A stretch of DNA of 64,000 bases from Kingdonia uniflora (Eukaryota; Streptophyta; Magnoliopsida; Ranunculales; Circaeasteraceae): the NCBI GenBank assembly GCA_014058105.1, contig JACGCM010000012.1, positions 124,001 through 188,000 of the forward strand. The letters are read 5' to 3'. Below the pieces are notes generated by a model. It saw only the letters and a program-made list of their open reading frames with translations. It was not told where the DNA came from and did no database searches. Below are positions 43,331-56,145 of this stretch, piece after piece. Made by a program: the position numbers and the translations under genes. Every line of letters begins with the position of its first letter. Positions within the stretch are counted from its first letter, which is position 1.

Positions 43331-44264
43331 CCCACCACACATTTATTGACATTGACTCCGCCCCGGGGAAGTTTGCAGCGTCACACTTCTTTGGCGACAC
43401 TGATGCCGGTATGGATCAATGTATGGAGTAATCCATAGAGAAATCTCAGTAGACATGTGATGTCACATTAGAGAGCACTAGTAGTTTCTTTTCTCGCAGA
43501 GACTTGATCTAATTTTTGTCATTATTTTTGATTATGTTGGGAACAAATCATTTATGTTTCAATAAAGTGCTCGTGACATACATGAGATTTTCAATTTGTT
43601 CTAAATTGTGATTATTTGAATTTATGGCTTGAGAAGTAGTTAAATTCTATGTATGATAGTTGATCTACTATGTACAACCTGCTTATGGATCTATCTGCTT
43701 ATTGAGCATGACCGATAATCGTATGAGTAGCAACACATGTCTTAGAGACATTAGTACCACGCACTCTATCATTTTGAGATATAAATATATTTATTGTCTA
43801 ACCTTTTGCATTAGGGATGACACGAATATCATTGGCACGACCAACATGATAAAATACACTGAGTACATCACGCTATTACTCTCTGATGGTACAATACTGG
43901 GTATCTAGTCCACATTATAAACTAGTAAATCCAGGTTGATTTTACTAAGTTTAGGGAAATACATGATAAAGTTTTGTGCATTCACTCCATGTCTAAAGGT
44001 TAAAACACGTTATTGAAACGGTTTCCAATACATTCCTTGGGGTTTAAATAATGAGGAGGATTATCGAGATTACATCTCAACTTTCTTTAAAAGGAGTGAA
44101 GATCCAGAGAGTGTACGTGAACAATTGATTTGAAGAAAGTCTTTTATTTCATCCTAGTATGGCCAAGGTGGAGTGGGATCTCTTACTTTTGATCCAAACA
44201 CATCCATGGAGACACATGTGGACCTATCCATTCATATAGTGGCCCACTTGAGTATTTATGGTCA
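43331..44264 (+). pseudogene. Copia protease to integrase start, strongly decayed
   Basis: Follows gag directly and shows IDIDSAPGKFAASHFFGDTD in the gag frame. Other frames hold only short unalignable pieces. The interval up to the hAT insertion should contain the protease and the integrase N-terminus, but no motif of either is clear. Confidence 0.4.
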
Positions 44265-44272
44265 TAATAGAC

Positions 44273-45662
44273 TAGTGCTGGCAAAGTGGCCCACGACCCG
44301 CCAACCGGACCTGACCCAACCCAACCCGGTTTTTGGTGGGTTAGGGTTTGGCCTTAATAGGTCGCGGGTCATTTGACCGGACCCGTCTAACCCATTTAAT
44401 AAATAGGTCGGGTTAGGGTATAACCTAAGTGGTTCAAGTCAACCCGTGACCTATATAAGTGATTTTATTTAAATATAATTTTATATATTGAACTACCCTT
44501 TTAAGTCTTTTACTAGTTAACTTTAGAATTTTGGGTAATAACTAAAAAGTCTTCACTCCTTTCTTAGCCTCTACTCCACTCCTCCACCGACTCAGTACTC
44601 CTCTCCTCACCACAATCTTCCAATCTTCACCACAATCCTCTACTCCTCACTGTTGTAAATCATAGATTTACACTTCACGAATCACAATTGTAAATCACAA
44701 TTGTAAATCTCCTCCTCCACGCCTCCATGACTCAGTACTCCACTCGTCACTATTGGCTATTGACTGTTGACCCGTGACCTATTAATTTTGGGTTTCTTGT
44801 TGTTGTTGTAAGAACGAAGTAAATCTATGATTCTATGAAGTGTAAATCTGTTCAGCTGTTGTTTCCATGAAGTATGAAGTGTAAATATGTTGATTCTATG
44901 AAGCTGTTGATTCTTCTTTTCGGTCACCTTTTTTTTAATTTTGGAGTGTAAATCTGTTCTTCTTGTTGCTACAAATCTTGGAGTGTAAATCTCCTCACTG
45001 TTGTAAATCTGTTCTTGGCAATTTCTTGTTGTTGTTGTTGTAAATCTTGTTGTTTGTATATCCTTATCTTGTTGTAAAATGTAAATCTCCTTTTAATTTT
45101 GTATTTGCTTATCATGTTAGTAAATGGAATCTATCTTCTTAATGGCACATTTGGTACTAGTATAGTCATGCAACAAAGTTTAGAGTAGTGATAGATCTTA
45201 TATGAACATTTAAAATTCTTAATTGCCTACATCTATTTTTTAACTCCTGGTATTTTTGATTGTGTGCCTTAAATTATGTTTTGTGCTATCTGTTTCTGAT
45301 GTTGTTATCTGTTTTGAGCTATTTTAGTGTTATCTGTTAAACTGCTGCTCTAAACTGTTATCCGTTGAAATGCTATCTAAACATCTCTGAATCTGGACTG
45401 AATATTAAACAGCTCTAAAATCTGAATACTAAATTATTGTATTTTACATTATGTTGTGTTTTACTGCTCTAAATCTTAACTGAATACTAAATAGGTCGAC
45501 CAAACCCGACCCATTTGGTTAAACAAGTCAGGCTGAGTTGACCCGCTTAAATCAGGGTCGAGTTAGGGTTGTATATCTGACCCATTTAGTTAAACAGGTC
45601 AGGTTTGGATTTGCCTCTTTGACCCACGAACCCGTTATGACCCGACCCACTTGCCACCTCTA
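44273..45662. mobile_element. hAT-like element inserted in the copia integrase gene
   Basis: The left end is TAGTGCTGGCAAAGTGGCCC and the right end on the minus strand is TAGAGGTGGCAAGTGGGTCG. TAATAGAC flanks it exactly (44265-44272 and 45663-45670). The subterminal regions carry GACCCGACCC-type motifs. The 1390-bp interior has TTGTTGTTGTTGTAAATC-like simple sequence and no transposase. Confidence 0.9.
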
Positions 45663-45739
45663 TAATAGACGCATCTAGCAGATGGTCTTACATTTACCTA
45701 TTCATAAAATCTAGGAATGTAACATTAGCACGACTTCTC

Positions 45740-46400
45740 ACTTATATCATTCGATTGCAGACTCAGTTTCTGGATTAACCGATCAAAGTTGATCGATACG
45801 ACTTGACGGGGTATTGGGACTGTGACTCACAAGTTTTTGATATTATTTTACCGCTAAATGAGATAGATGATTGAGCATTATGAGTGGCCACACCATACCC
45901 AATTAGGGATTGACGGGGAACCTAATCAAGGAATTTTAGATAATTGCTAGGCCACTGCTATTACGATCACAGTTTCTGGTTAATATGCAGGATTTGTATT
46001 TTTGCTCCCGCAATACTGATTAAGGTTTATTCCATAGCAAATTATCGAATTATTTTTTCCCCAAAGCGACTAGTAACTATGTCGGAGCCCAGTGTCGCCT
46101 ATCGACGAATATTTGGATGTTATATATAGGTGCCAATTGTACCACCACAATGTATGAAGATAGAACTCTCAACGTTGACCTGGTATTAGGTGGGTTATGA
46201 TTCACATTTATTATTGGATATTTGGAACCCACTAACAAAGTATATACTGTAGGGTAGATAATTATCACTTTAATGAGACGATATTCCCAGCATTGGGGGG
46301 AGATATAACAGTCAATGCTGAGGATGTTTCTAAGATTACTTCGAAAACACCAACGTTGTTTCATTAAGATCCCTATACATAAGTTAGGTGACAATAAGGT
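45740..46400 (+). pseudogene. Copia integrase core and C-terminal part
   Basis: IIARPLLLRSQ (near 45940) and then SVAYRRIFGCYI, a stop, VPIVPPQCMK (46090-46160), VGYDSHLLLDIWNPLTK and a final RYSQHWGE segment follow the order of plant copia integrases. Stops and frame changes throughout. Confidence 0.75.
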
Positions 46401-48000
46401 TCAACAGATTACAAACCTCTAATAGGTCATAAATGAATTGCTAGACATATTCATATTTCCTATTGAAGTACCGTAAGTGTATATACCTGCAAGTAATACA
46501 CCTACGCAATGAAAGGCTTTGGGGGAATTAGTACTGCAAACAAATTTGAGGCTCGCGCTTAGTGCGAATCACCGTTGGAAAAAAGTATTCTAAGATGGGG
46601 AGTTGTAGAATATGGGACAAATATGACTAATGGTCTAGTCGGTTCATCGAGGATGGATTCACCTATCGACGAGGCAATAGTAGCTACGTGGCCAGTTGAT
46701 GTATTACGAGACTAGCTTGGGGTGGCATATACGTATGATATTAAGGAGATCTCGATATATTAAAAGTTTGTAATAAGCACAATGTAGGATCGCTCAGTAG
46801 ATATTTTTTGATAAGGTATTCATATTCGATGTTGTGTTCGCCATCAAGAATGAGGATTTTAAACCACTTACTGTAAACAACTGTGTGTTGTTGTACATTG
46901 GCCAAAGTGGGCATCTAGAATCCAAGCGATGCTTAGTTTGTTAGCATAATGCGAAGTGATACTATTGTGCCTGTCAGCTTATTAATGGGAAAGTAGAAAA
47001 ATATGATTAACTCAGGGATATAATTTGGTCAAGGCAAGACTAGTTTCCCAAGAAATCTTTAAGAGATCTGGCATTGATTACAATATGACCTATTACCCGG
47101 TTATAAACATTATAGCGTTTCGGTAATGATCAGTTTGTTAAGTTGTCAAGAACAAGCTGGACATACGTCTGATATAAATTCCACGTATCTATATGGGAAA
47201 CTTGATACGGATATCTACTTGGAGCCACTTGGGGAGGTATAAGCTTCTAGAAGCAATTAAGCCCAACACACGAGGTATTTTTATAATAAAACTAGAAAAG
47301 TTATTGTTGACTTGAAGTAATCATGGCCTATGAGACATAGTAAGTTGACTGAGTATTTGAAGGTCGGGGACTTTGCAAATATTCTTATATGTCTATGTGT
47401 TCTTATTTAAAACATAGAAATTATCTTTAGTATTATCATAACAGTACACTAAATGATTTGGATATTATTAGACCTCCAGGGGAGATCGCGAGAGCCACCG
47501 AATACCTTGGGAAGGAATTCGAAATAAAATACCTTGGGAAATAAAGTAGTGTCCCAATTTACAGATCGAACATCTTGGTAGTGGAATACTCATGATACAC
47601 CAAACAATATATATTAGAAGAGTTATCTAACACTTTGGTATGGATGTTGCACACGGTCCTAAGTCGTTTATTATGCGCCCATAACTTGGCTCTGGAAAAT
47701 GATATCTTTCACCATCCTAATGGGGGGAAAAAACTCCTAGGGCCGTGACGCCATAGCTAAGAGAAGCTTTGCTATAGTTAGTTGGGAATACTAGATCCAA
47801 TAACTCATTCTCAGTAAACTATTTGGCTTGCTATAGTTTTGTTCATACCCAAAGGTACTGGATTAAGATCATGTACATTCTGAGGTATCTGATCAGTATG
47901 ATAGACTTGGGTCTGTTCTACTCGAAATTATAAACGTAAAAGTACAGAGTACATCGATACATAATACTTCTCAGACCCACATTGAGACTATTGTCAAATT
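46401..48000 (+). pseudogene. Copia reverse transcriptase remnant
   Basis: Alignable pieces include EIARATEYLGKEFEIKYLGK (47490-47545), YTKQYILEEL (about 47600), AHGPKSFIMRP (about 47655) and YWIKIMYILRYLISMIDLGL (47855-47915), the end of the polymerase and the start of RNase H. The catalytic YVDD motif is not recoverable. Confidence 0.65.
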
Positions 48001-48490
48001 GATTATGTGTTTATGTACGTGGATACATAAAGATTCTTGGAGATCGATAAAGTAGACGGCGGTAGCGACATTCTCGAACCATGAAGAGATTCTTACACTT
48101 TATGAAGCTTACAGAGAATGATGGTTGTGTTCCAAAATGCATCACATCAACTGAAGTTGTGGCCTGTTCTATCCAAGATAAAGCATCGACTATGTATAAA
48201 GACAATTCAGCTTGCATCATTCAAGTTAATGGTGATTTATCAATAGTGACAGAACGAAGCACATTTCACAAAAACCATTCCATCCTAATGAATTATAAAA
48301 GGTGAATGAGATTGGTGTTATTCAAGATATTTTAGAAGACATTTTTGCAAACCTATTCACGAAGACTCTTGCACCACTTACGTTTAAGCAGCTAGTACAC
48401 GGAATCGGCTTGCAAAAGATTTATTTATCAATATCTCAGGAAGATAGATTTCGGGGGAGATTGATGTTAGGGGGAGTAGTCCTAGCCTGA
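48001..48490 (+). pseudogene. Copia RNase H and C terminus
   Basis: 48081-48300 reads KASTMYKDNSACIIQVNGD, corresponding to the conserved YEDNAACIAQ segment. In the next frame IFANLFTKTLAPLTFKQLVH matches the usual C-terminal end ADLFTKSLPTSTF. The GGGGGAG tract before the 3' LTR (48706-48713) is the polypurine tract candidate. Confidence 0.8.
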
Positions 48491-48713
48491 CGTGGACACA
48501 TGTGTGCTGTACTTTATTTCCTAATAGTATAGTTTTTATCCTAGGAGGTTTTACAAACTGGAGGTTTTGATGAGGCAATGTATACGCGTCCACAACCCAT
48601 ACGGGGCATAAGATTGTACTATTTCCTTGCACAACTTTTTGCCCAAGGGGTTTTTGCTAGGCAGAGGCTTTAATGAGGCAAGTTGCCCTTGTATGGAACA
48701 CCCCATGGGGGAG

Positions 48714-48951
48714 TGTTAGGAGTTGGATCCAACCCAAGGTGGGAGCCCAACTAGGTTGGGGGTGTCCTAACTGGCTCATAGGCCTTTAGGGTTTATGAGG
48801 AGAGTTTAAGTAGGATAGGTAACCTCATTTGTTGGGTTATCCTCTTTTTAGCTTGTACAGAGAGATACAATTTTCAATCAATAAAGATATCCAAATTCTT
48901 ATCTTAATTACTCTTGATTATTTAGAAGCTATAATCTATCATTGTCCAACA
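48714..48951 (+). repeat. Copia 3' LTR
   Basis: 238 bp, TGTTAGGAGTTGGATCC to GTCCAACA. Outer flank CCAAC equals the left flank of the 5' LTR. Confidence 0.92.
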
Positions 48952-48956
48952 CCAAC

Positions 48957-50037
48957 CTCTAATTGCTCTCTCTGTAAAAACACAATTAAGAGTGAGAGAG
49001 AAAAAAAGATGTTAGATTTTTTTTGGTTGATTTTTTTATGATTTGAAACTGCAATCGATACCTGTAGCGTGTTGCAGAGGGTTTTTTTTACTGTAGTGTG
49101 ACGTAACAATTGCTAAAGAGCCTTTTCAACTTGCAAGCGGGTGCAATGCAAGCCCATGCAACTGCGTCAAAACACTAGTGAGGGAATGCGTTTGTACCTG
49201 CTTGTGGTGAAAAAAACACATCTACAGTGACTGTCCGATTAATTAATCTACCTTGTGTCAAATCTATCATATGGGCTTGTGGCTTCCTGGTGGTTGTGAG
49301 GAATGGCGTTGCTATGATTAAACAACTCCTGGAGTTGCCCACACCAGGTTATTCTCCTTTTAAAATCCTAGGATATTCTTTTTACCCATAGTTTCCTTTT
49401 TCCATAGGTAACTATTTTGGATCTCTGATGATGCCTTTATGTAAGAGAGATTTGGTGATCTTATAAAACCAACTCTTAGGGGTTCCCGTGTAGCCAATAC
49501 TCCAGACGAAAATTGATTTGATTTTTAAGTGAAAAACTTAGATTTTCTCTAGCTTTTGAAAAGTAATGAAAGGAAGAAGATTGATTCTTAAACTCCCATC
49601 TTTGTTCTTCTTCATCATCATTTGTTTTCTACTCAATCTTAATATCCTTAGATGAACTTCTAGGAACCTTAAGTTTGTTTAGAAAACATATTTCCACCAT
49701 ATACACCTTTGTGAACGTTTCGTGGTATGAGCATCCACTCCTGAAATCGTGGAGATTGATGTTGCTTATGGCATCGATGGATTGTCGAGGGACATTCGTA
49801 GCGTAGGAATTGGAGCTACTCACGTTGGGATAACGAGTGTCTAGGTAAGCACTACATTGAATATGTGTAATTGTTTTTAATCATAATGGATTGTTTGGCT
49901 TGAGTGTGCGTCAAAACATTCTGAAGTTTTATCCTAGGGGTTCTCCGTGATCACTTTGCCTGTCTTGTGTGGTTTAATTGTTGCTTAATATTGTAAAGTT
50001 TTGTTTATCTAATCTTATGAACTTAAACACTTAAGTG
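48957..50037. other. Unassigned DNA right of the copia element
   Basis: No gene recognised. 49120-49190 has GCAAGCGGGTGCAATGCAAG, an inverted partial match to the dispersed repeat left of the copia element at 23550-23600. The remainder, including 49490-49830, is AT-rich transcribed-looking sequence without a frame longer than 64 codons. Confidence 0.4.
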
Positions 50038-50045
50038 GTTCTACT

Positions 50046-50765
50046 TAGAGCTGGCAATATGGGCCAAAGCCCACGGGCCGGCCCAGCCCGAAAAAACTCA
50101 GCCCAGCCCAGCCCGATGTCATAAATGGGCTAGCCCAGCCCGACCCTATTAATTACATGGACTGGCCACGGGCCACTTTTTATTGTTGTGGGCTGGCCTG
50201 CAGCCCGGCCCAAATAAGGCGCAGCCCGAATTTAGCCCAAGCCCGACCCGAACCCGAAATTTGCCCATGTAAAATATATCTGTTTTAATTAAAAACTAGT
50301 CGTTGGAGCCTAAAAATCTAACCGTTGGAGTCTTTGCTTCTCTTTTTAAAGCCCTGCTTTCTCTTTGTTTCTTTCACACTCTCTGGTATATATTTAGAAG
50401 TCTCTCTTTCTTTCTCAAAGCAAATCTCTATTTCTTTCTCAAAAGCAAACAAGCAATGCATCTTGTCTCAGACACCCTTACCATCCATCTCTCAACACCA
50501 CCTCTACTTTTAACTTATGAGTATGAACATTAGTTTATTTATGATTACCTTTTGTTGTTTTAAGTTTTATAGCCCGGCCCAGCCCAGCCCATATAGCCCA
50601 GCCCAAATTCAGCCCATATTATTCATGGGTGGGCCGCGGGCATAATCATCTATATGAAGGCCCAGCCCGGCCTGGCCCAACTAAGATTTTTGGCCCAGCG
50701 CAGCCCGGCCCGAAACTTTACAAGGCCCGCAAGGCCCGGCCCACCGGCCCGAATTGCCAGCCCTA
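50046..50765. mobile_element. hAT-like element, 720 bp
   Basis: The left end is TAGAGCTGGCAATATGGGCC and the right end on the minus strand is TAGGGCTGGCAATTCGGGCC. GTTCTACT flanks both sides exactly (50038-50045 and 50766-50773). GGCCCAGCCCG-type subterminal repeats fill both ends. The middle has a TATA-like GGTATATATTTAG and a CT-rich leader, perhaps the promoter left from an autonomous parent. No transposase. Confidence 0.92.
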
Positions 50766-50841
50766 GTTCTACTCATGTTAATTCTCATTTAATCAATTGG
50801 GTTCAATCAATTTATTCCCTTTAAGTTGACTAGGAATTTAA

Positions 50842-51439
50842 TGTAGCAGCCTCCTCGTTCAGATCGACCACCTTCGGCTTCCAAGGCCATGACCCCAAGA
50901 CTTGCAAGTGCATTAATCGACTCGTGGAGAAAACATGTAGTCAACATCAACTACAGACGGACGCCATCGACTACACAAGGTCGCCACAGTTAGAACTCAG
51001 GATAGGAGTCAATAATGATGTCGAGCTCTGCTAGATCGAGTTGAATTTGCCACTTGTAAAAAGCTAGTAAGAGACATCTATAGAGGGAAATATATGAGTA
51101 ATGTACAATTATATTAAGGGTGTAATAGTAACTAAACATTGAACCCTTGACCAAGTTGTCCCTCTCTTACAAATAGGGGAGGAGGTATAGAGAAGAAGGG
51201 GTTCGGGTCCTTACTCTCCAGACATGGAGAAATGATCGGCTCGACCATATTAAAAATAACTTTTGTAAACATACCTATATCGATTAATATATATAATATC
51301 TTGTTCAAATCATCGCTTGAGGTCGTGAGGCTTCCTCATTAACGGATCTCATGCACATACTGTCATATTCCTCTACTTTATATCAATTTACACTGGTGTA
51401 AGGTCGATTCCCCCCTTTTAACAGAATCAAGTCCTTACA
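50842..51439 (+). repeat. Tat-3 5' LTR (gypsy, plus strand)
   Basis: Starts TGTAGCAGCCTCCTCG and ends GTCCTTACA (TG...CA). It is followed at once by TTTGGCACCATCTGTC, a two-base variant of the Tat primer-binding site. No second LTR is found in the window. Confidence 0.7.
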
Positions 51440-52690
51440 TTTGGCACCATCTGTCATCAAAAGCCTATACCACACAAATCACCCTTCCTTGCTTCACCAC
51501 AGTCGTAATGGCACAAGTTCTTCATGCACAACCATTGTGCCACGAGCGAGAAGCTCACCATAAAGAGCTTCACGAAGAGCGCGATCGACGAAATGAAGAG
51601 ACTACTAGAAACAACAGAGAAATGGAAGACCTACGCAATCTTTAAGACGTTCGACAGGTCGAGGACCAAAGCCACACAAGACGACCAACACATTCGAAGA
51701 CATCAATCTGGGATCGACTGGGGCCACGCCCATAACAACAATCAGTACCAATACATATTTGGGCAACCGAACCAATACCACCTCCCAGAAGCTTTTATCC
51801 ACTTGGGAGTCGATGCCTCTGAGGGATCGAGCGGTTGAACTCTGCGCTCAGGCAGAGACAAAACACATCAACCTGGAAGAGACCAACTTGGAGAGTGAAT
51901 CATAGACCACCACCCCTATCACAAACCTTGCTGAGCGACACCTGTGAAGTCACCCCATCGAGCTACATACATCACACAATGAGAGCTCGATCAAAGGATA
52001 CACAAAGTTATCAGCATCAGCTCAATCCCTGTTCCCAACTCTTGGAGTCGAATGAACAACCTAATCTATAAAGATCTGCTCAATATCGAGGCCCTACCAA
52101 ACTTTCATGTACCCAAAATTTACAAATATAAGAACACCGACCCAGAATCTAATATTCTCGAGTTCCAGCTGTCCCTAAGCCTCCATACTACGTTTGACCA
52201 CATCTTGTATCGAGTGTTCTCATCTAGCCTCCTTGACAGTCATTTAAAGTGGTACCACAACCTACCTAACGGCTCTATCCATAGCTTTGAAGACTTAACC
52301 AAACTCTTTATAGCCAATTTTACATACAACAAAGACAGGGAAGTACAAGTTGACTCTTTATTTAACTTCAGGTAGTCTCTGGGCAAAACGCTTGAAATTT
52401 TTGCCAAACATTTTATCGATGAGTCTAGAAAGGTAGAGAACCTCAATTTTTCAAATGTCATCCTCGCTTATTCCAATGCACACCCAGACGACAACAAAGT
52501 CAATGAATACATCATGCTGCACAAACCCTCTTCCTTCGAATAAATGCTTATCAAAGTTAACGGGTACGTAGACTTATAAAGAATTCGAGGAAACGGCCGA
52601 CAAACACTTAAACAATCTTCTCAGCCCACCAAACCCAAGACCATGATCGCACCAGTCCATACCGACAAAGACTCTAGAAAGTAACCAAAT
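51440..52690 (+). pseudogene. Tat-3 primer-binding site and gag, broken
   Basis: The primer-binding site is at 51440-51455. Gag starts near 51508 (ATGGCACAAGTT). 52052-52375 is the capsid part: NFHVPKIYKYKNTDPESNIL, RVFSSSLLDSHLKWYHNLPN and GSIHSFEDLTKLFIANF match the AFPATLKGAARRWFNRLP / GSISSFDDLS pattern of Tat gag. After a stop at 52373 it continues with GKTLEIFAKHFIDESRKVEN. Confidence 0.75.
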
Positions 52691-52754
52691 CAAGATTAAT
52701 AGGTTGACTGGTCATGCATGAGGCTTCCCATTTCCATCCCGCCAAAGCTCAAGG

Positions 52755-53565
52755 TTGAAATTGTACAAATATATCGCCTCATCGAAGCCGTCCCAATCTG
52801 GAGAGCTTCCCCAACCAATCAAGGTTAAACCAGAAGAACCCTACTGCCTAAACCTCAAATGTAAAAATCATTCCACAGAAAGATGTTGTGCTCTCAAGAA
52901 AATGTTGGAACTAATATTTAGGGCAGGCAGAATGTATGATTATATAGTCGATTTGTCGAGTTACCTTGACAGATCATACCTTAAACCCCAGTAAACACAT
53001 AATAATGTCGACAAAGAATTACACATCTACTAAGCCCACATGATCGAAGTAAACAATATCGATAGTGACCATGCTACTAGTAAGAGAAAGAGAGTCGACG
53101 ACTGCGTCAAATTAAGCTACAAGTAAAAATTGCCCACCCTTCTACCCGAATTTAGGCAACACCCTTGAATAGTCGGTATCCCTTTCGTCGGCTGCGACCC
53201 CTTAGTTATCTCACCCAAAGTCGAGAACGCCATTTGTTCACTATGTTGGTCCACACAAGAAGCGTGGCTGATATACATTTCCTCGTAGCAGTTAAGGCTA
53301 TGAAAATGGATGATTGCATTATGCCAGCCAATGTTGAACTAAAAGGCTTCAATGGATCTACATAAGTAGCTACGTGTAGACTTTGCGTACCGGTCACCGC
53401 AGGTCCCGTCGTCTTGCAAGTTAATTTTCTTGTGGTCGACAAAAAATTAGAATACCTGGGTATTGTTGGTTGAGAATAGTTGTACGCGATGAAATCTCTC
53501 CCTTATAGTTACCACCAGGTACTTCAATTCGCAACGAAAGATGGTATATACGAGAAATGAATCGA
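52755..53565 (+). pseudogene. Tat-3 gag end and protease, truncated
   Basis: YCLNLKCKNHSTERCCALKK and LIFRAGRMYDYIVD (52850-52945) correspond to the zinc-binding end of Tat gag. Near 53248 the protease active site DTGSSA is changed to HTRSVA, which removes the catalytic aspartate. MKSLPYSYHQVLQFATKDGI (53490-53550) is the linker to reverse transcriptase. The element stops at 53565 where a dispersed repeat begins, so all of reverse transcriptase and integrase is absent. Confidence 0.68.
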
Positions 53566-53788
53566 ATTAATTTATCAAAATATTTTGTATTCTCTAACTT
53601 TTATTTTATGTATTAAGTTTTATTTTTCCAAAAGAAAAAATGTTTCCTAAAATTGTGCTTGGTTTGCTGGAAGCATGTACACTTGGCAAGCCGGTGTAGT
53701 CATATCAACTTGCATTAATTGCACCACTTGCAGTGTACTCTTCTGAAGATGATTGGTTCAGTCTTTAACTTTACATGTTAAGAATTAG
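53566..53788 (+). repeat. Dispersed repeat, copy 2 (other copy at 23413-23639)
   Basis: Aligned with 23413-23639 over its length with substitutions (GGAAGCATGTACACTTGGCAA, GAAGATGATTGGTT). It forms the truncation point of Tat-3. Confidence 0.65.
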
Positions 53789-56145
53789 GGTAGATAATCC
53801 CAATCCCTTTCCCAATAACGATACACGAAAATGCCAATTGAGAAATTAAGCAATAATAAAATCAAACACACACACAACGATTTACCCAAAGGAAGGAAGT
53901 GGAAAACCCTAGCGGGTAAAAAACTACTCCCCAACGAATAATCAGCTATGAATCAAATAGGTTACAATTACTCAAGTTTCCTCAAAGCTTTAATGGAATC
54001 TCACAAACTTTAGTTTTCTCTCTAGGATTAAGCTCACATTAATATGCCTAGAAAATACTCTAAGCATCCCTTATATACTTGGGAAAACGTTACAAAAGTT
54101 ATGACTCAAAGTGTAAATTACGAGGCAAGAAAATGATCACATATCAACTTGAAAATGCTATAATTCGAGGTCTGTTAAAACAAAACCTATTCTGAGACAT
54201 TTTTTCGAATAAAGTAAAGATCTATTCTGAAAAAGCCATAATTTCTCACGCTATCCGAATCTTTATTCTTCTTAAAGACCCACTTACAAAATTTCACAAG
54301 CTTAAGCAAATCTTCTACTTAAAATTTCTAATGTAAGGTTCTCATACCTTCACCCATCTTCAAAGTAACCACATTTGTAACCCTGTCAAGCCAAACTCTT
54401 CATACTAAAAGCTACCCTACCATACACAACCATGTGATATAATGTTTTTGAATATTTTTCAGCCAAAAAAAATAATTATGAACATCCCTTTAGGTATTTT
54501 TGAACCATGTGATAAGCCTTTGCAATCAATAATGCAATTAACTATTGTTATCTTGATATCCAAATAGCTTCGGTATAACCCCACAAAACTATAACACTTT
54601 CCGCGTCACTAACGGACTCTGCCATTACAAGTATACAAAACCTTGCAAGCCGAACAAGAATCACTCCATTGCTATGAGCTACAACGGAGTCTTCTTTGAA
54701 TTTATAATATTTATGATCAATATCTTACAGCTTCTGCTTCATGGGAAATTTCTGGTCTCATGTAAACCATGACATACATTAGCAAAAAAATCATCAATGA
54801 GTTAAACATTCCATGATCTAAACTCATATCGCATCTATAGCCAAACAAACATGTATTTTAGGCCTAAAGTAAACAATAAATGTTGTGCTACCAAATAACA
54901 CTCCAACCAGTCTTAATTTTCCATGTCAATAACAACTTTAGCTTCACGTTCTTCCTATTTATACTATACCATATGCCAAGGATTAGCCAATCCGTTGATC
55001 CAACCCTTTATTGAGATAACCGTTCTCATGGCTCTTCAATCTCACCCATACTTGAACTTGAATACGTAACTAGCATATTATCCATACTCTAAGAATGGAT
55101 GATCTATGAGTTCTCAAAACTTATAACATCAATAATGGTCTATGTAGTATTTCCTAAACTCACCAATGATATAAAGATATCTAGCATTGAGCCCACTCGC
55201 TTCGGTGTATGACTCAAACACTCATATGAGCTCTCATGTATGAGCCTCCATAATGTAACTCTACCCGGTAACTATGTATCCATATAGCTGACTGATATAT
55301 CCATCTTCAATAAGATCAATCATGAAGAATTTTTCATTTTGTATCAAGAATCACTCAATTCAAAAAACCAAAGCCACCACATTACAACTAGCTTTACAAC
55401 TGGTGAACCAAAACATCTTGACATAAACACCCATTTATCTTGAAAGCACTTTACCACAATTTTTACCTTGAACCGCTTGAGCAAATTTTTTTTCGTTTAA
55501 CTTGTAAACCAACTTGTATATTAATGCTTCCTACCATCGGTAATAGAACCACTTCTTATACCCGATTAGATGATTGAGATCCCATCTCATCATCATCCAT
55601 GACAAGCTCCCACTTTCCCATGACTTTGCATTGTAAAGTAACCTTGTAGTCATCACCAATGCCGGCTAACCACATACAATGTCAGAAGTAACGATAATGG
55701 GCCGTTGGTTTTAAAACCTTGGTTCTTTTTTCCATAACGATCAGAGGAGTATACGGTTCTCGCTAGACCTTTTGAACTAATGGGTCCAACACTATCTCTA
55801 CATATATTTTTGCATACTCACATGACCCCGATAAATCTACTTTTTCAGTTTGCTTATCCATATCTTTGCATAAGACATCATCATTAGTTATTATATCAGT
55901 ATATTGGACAATTCTTCGATTCTTCGCATCACAAGATCAGTCACCAAAATCATTAAAAAAATATCCAATGAATATTCATAAACTAGATACAAAATCTACC
56001 AATGATAGACTGCGAGAATAGACAAAAGAAGTATAAATGATTACCTTCTTTTTTGTCCAAGTGATCTCACTCAATAGTCTAAGATGCAATGTACAATAAG
56101 GCTCTACATCAAACGTTGAAAGGACCACATCCCATTACACCAATG
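53789..56145 (-). other. Unassigned sequence, probably a degraded LTR element on the minus strand
   Basis: TGTTAAGAATTAGGGTAG at about 53787, with a GAAAACCCTAGCGGGTAAAA segment at about 53905, looks like the start of an LTR. Further pieces to 55700 have copia-like composition but no motif I can name. No frame over 60 codons. Treat as a remnant of unknown family. Confidence 0.35.

Larger units (their letters stand above)
23645..48951 (+). mobile_element. Ty1/copia retrotransposon split by a Tat element and a hAT
   Basis: The LTRs at 23645-23884 and 48714-48951 start TGTTAGGAGTTGG and end GTCCAACA. CCAAC lies exactly outside both (23640-23644 and 48952-48956), a perfect 5-bp target duplication proving that the two LTRs belong to one insertion. 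Internally on the plus strand there are a primer-binding site, a long leader, gag with a zinc knuckle, and remnants of integrase, reverse transcriptase and RNase H. Removing Tat-2 (24403-40566) and the hAT (44273-45662) leaves about 7.8 kb. All frames carry stops, so it is inactive. Confidence 0.9.
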
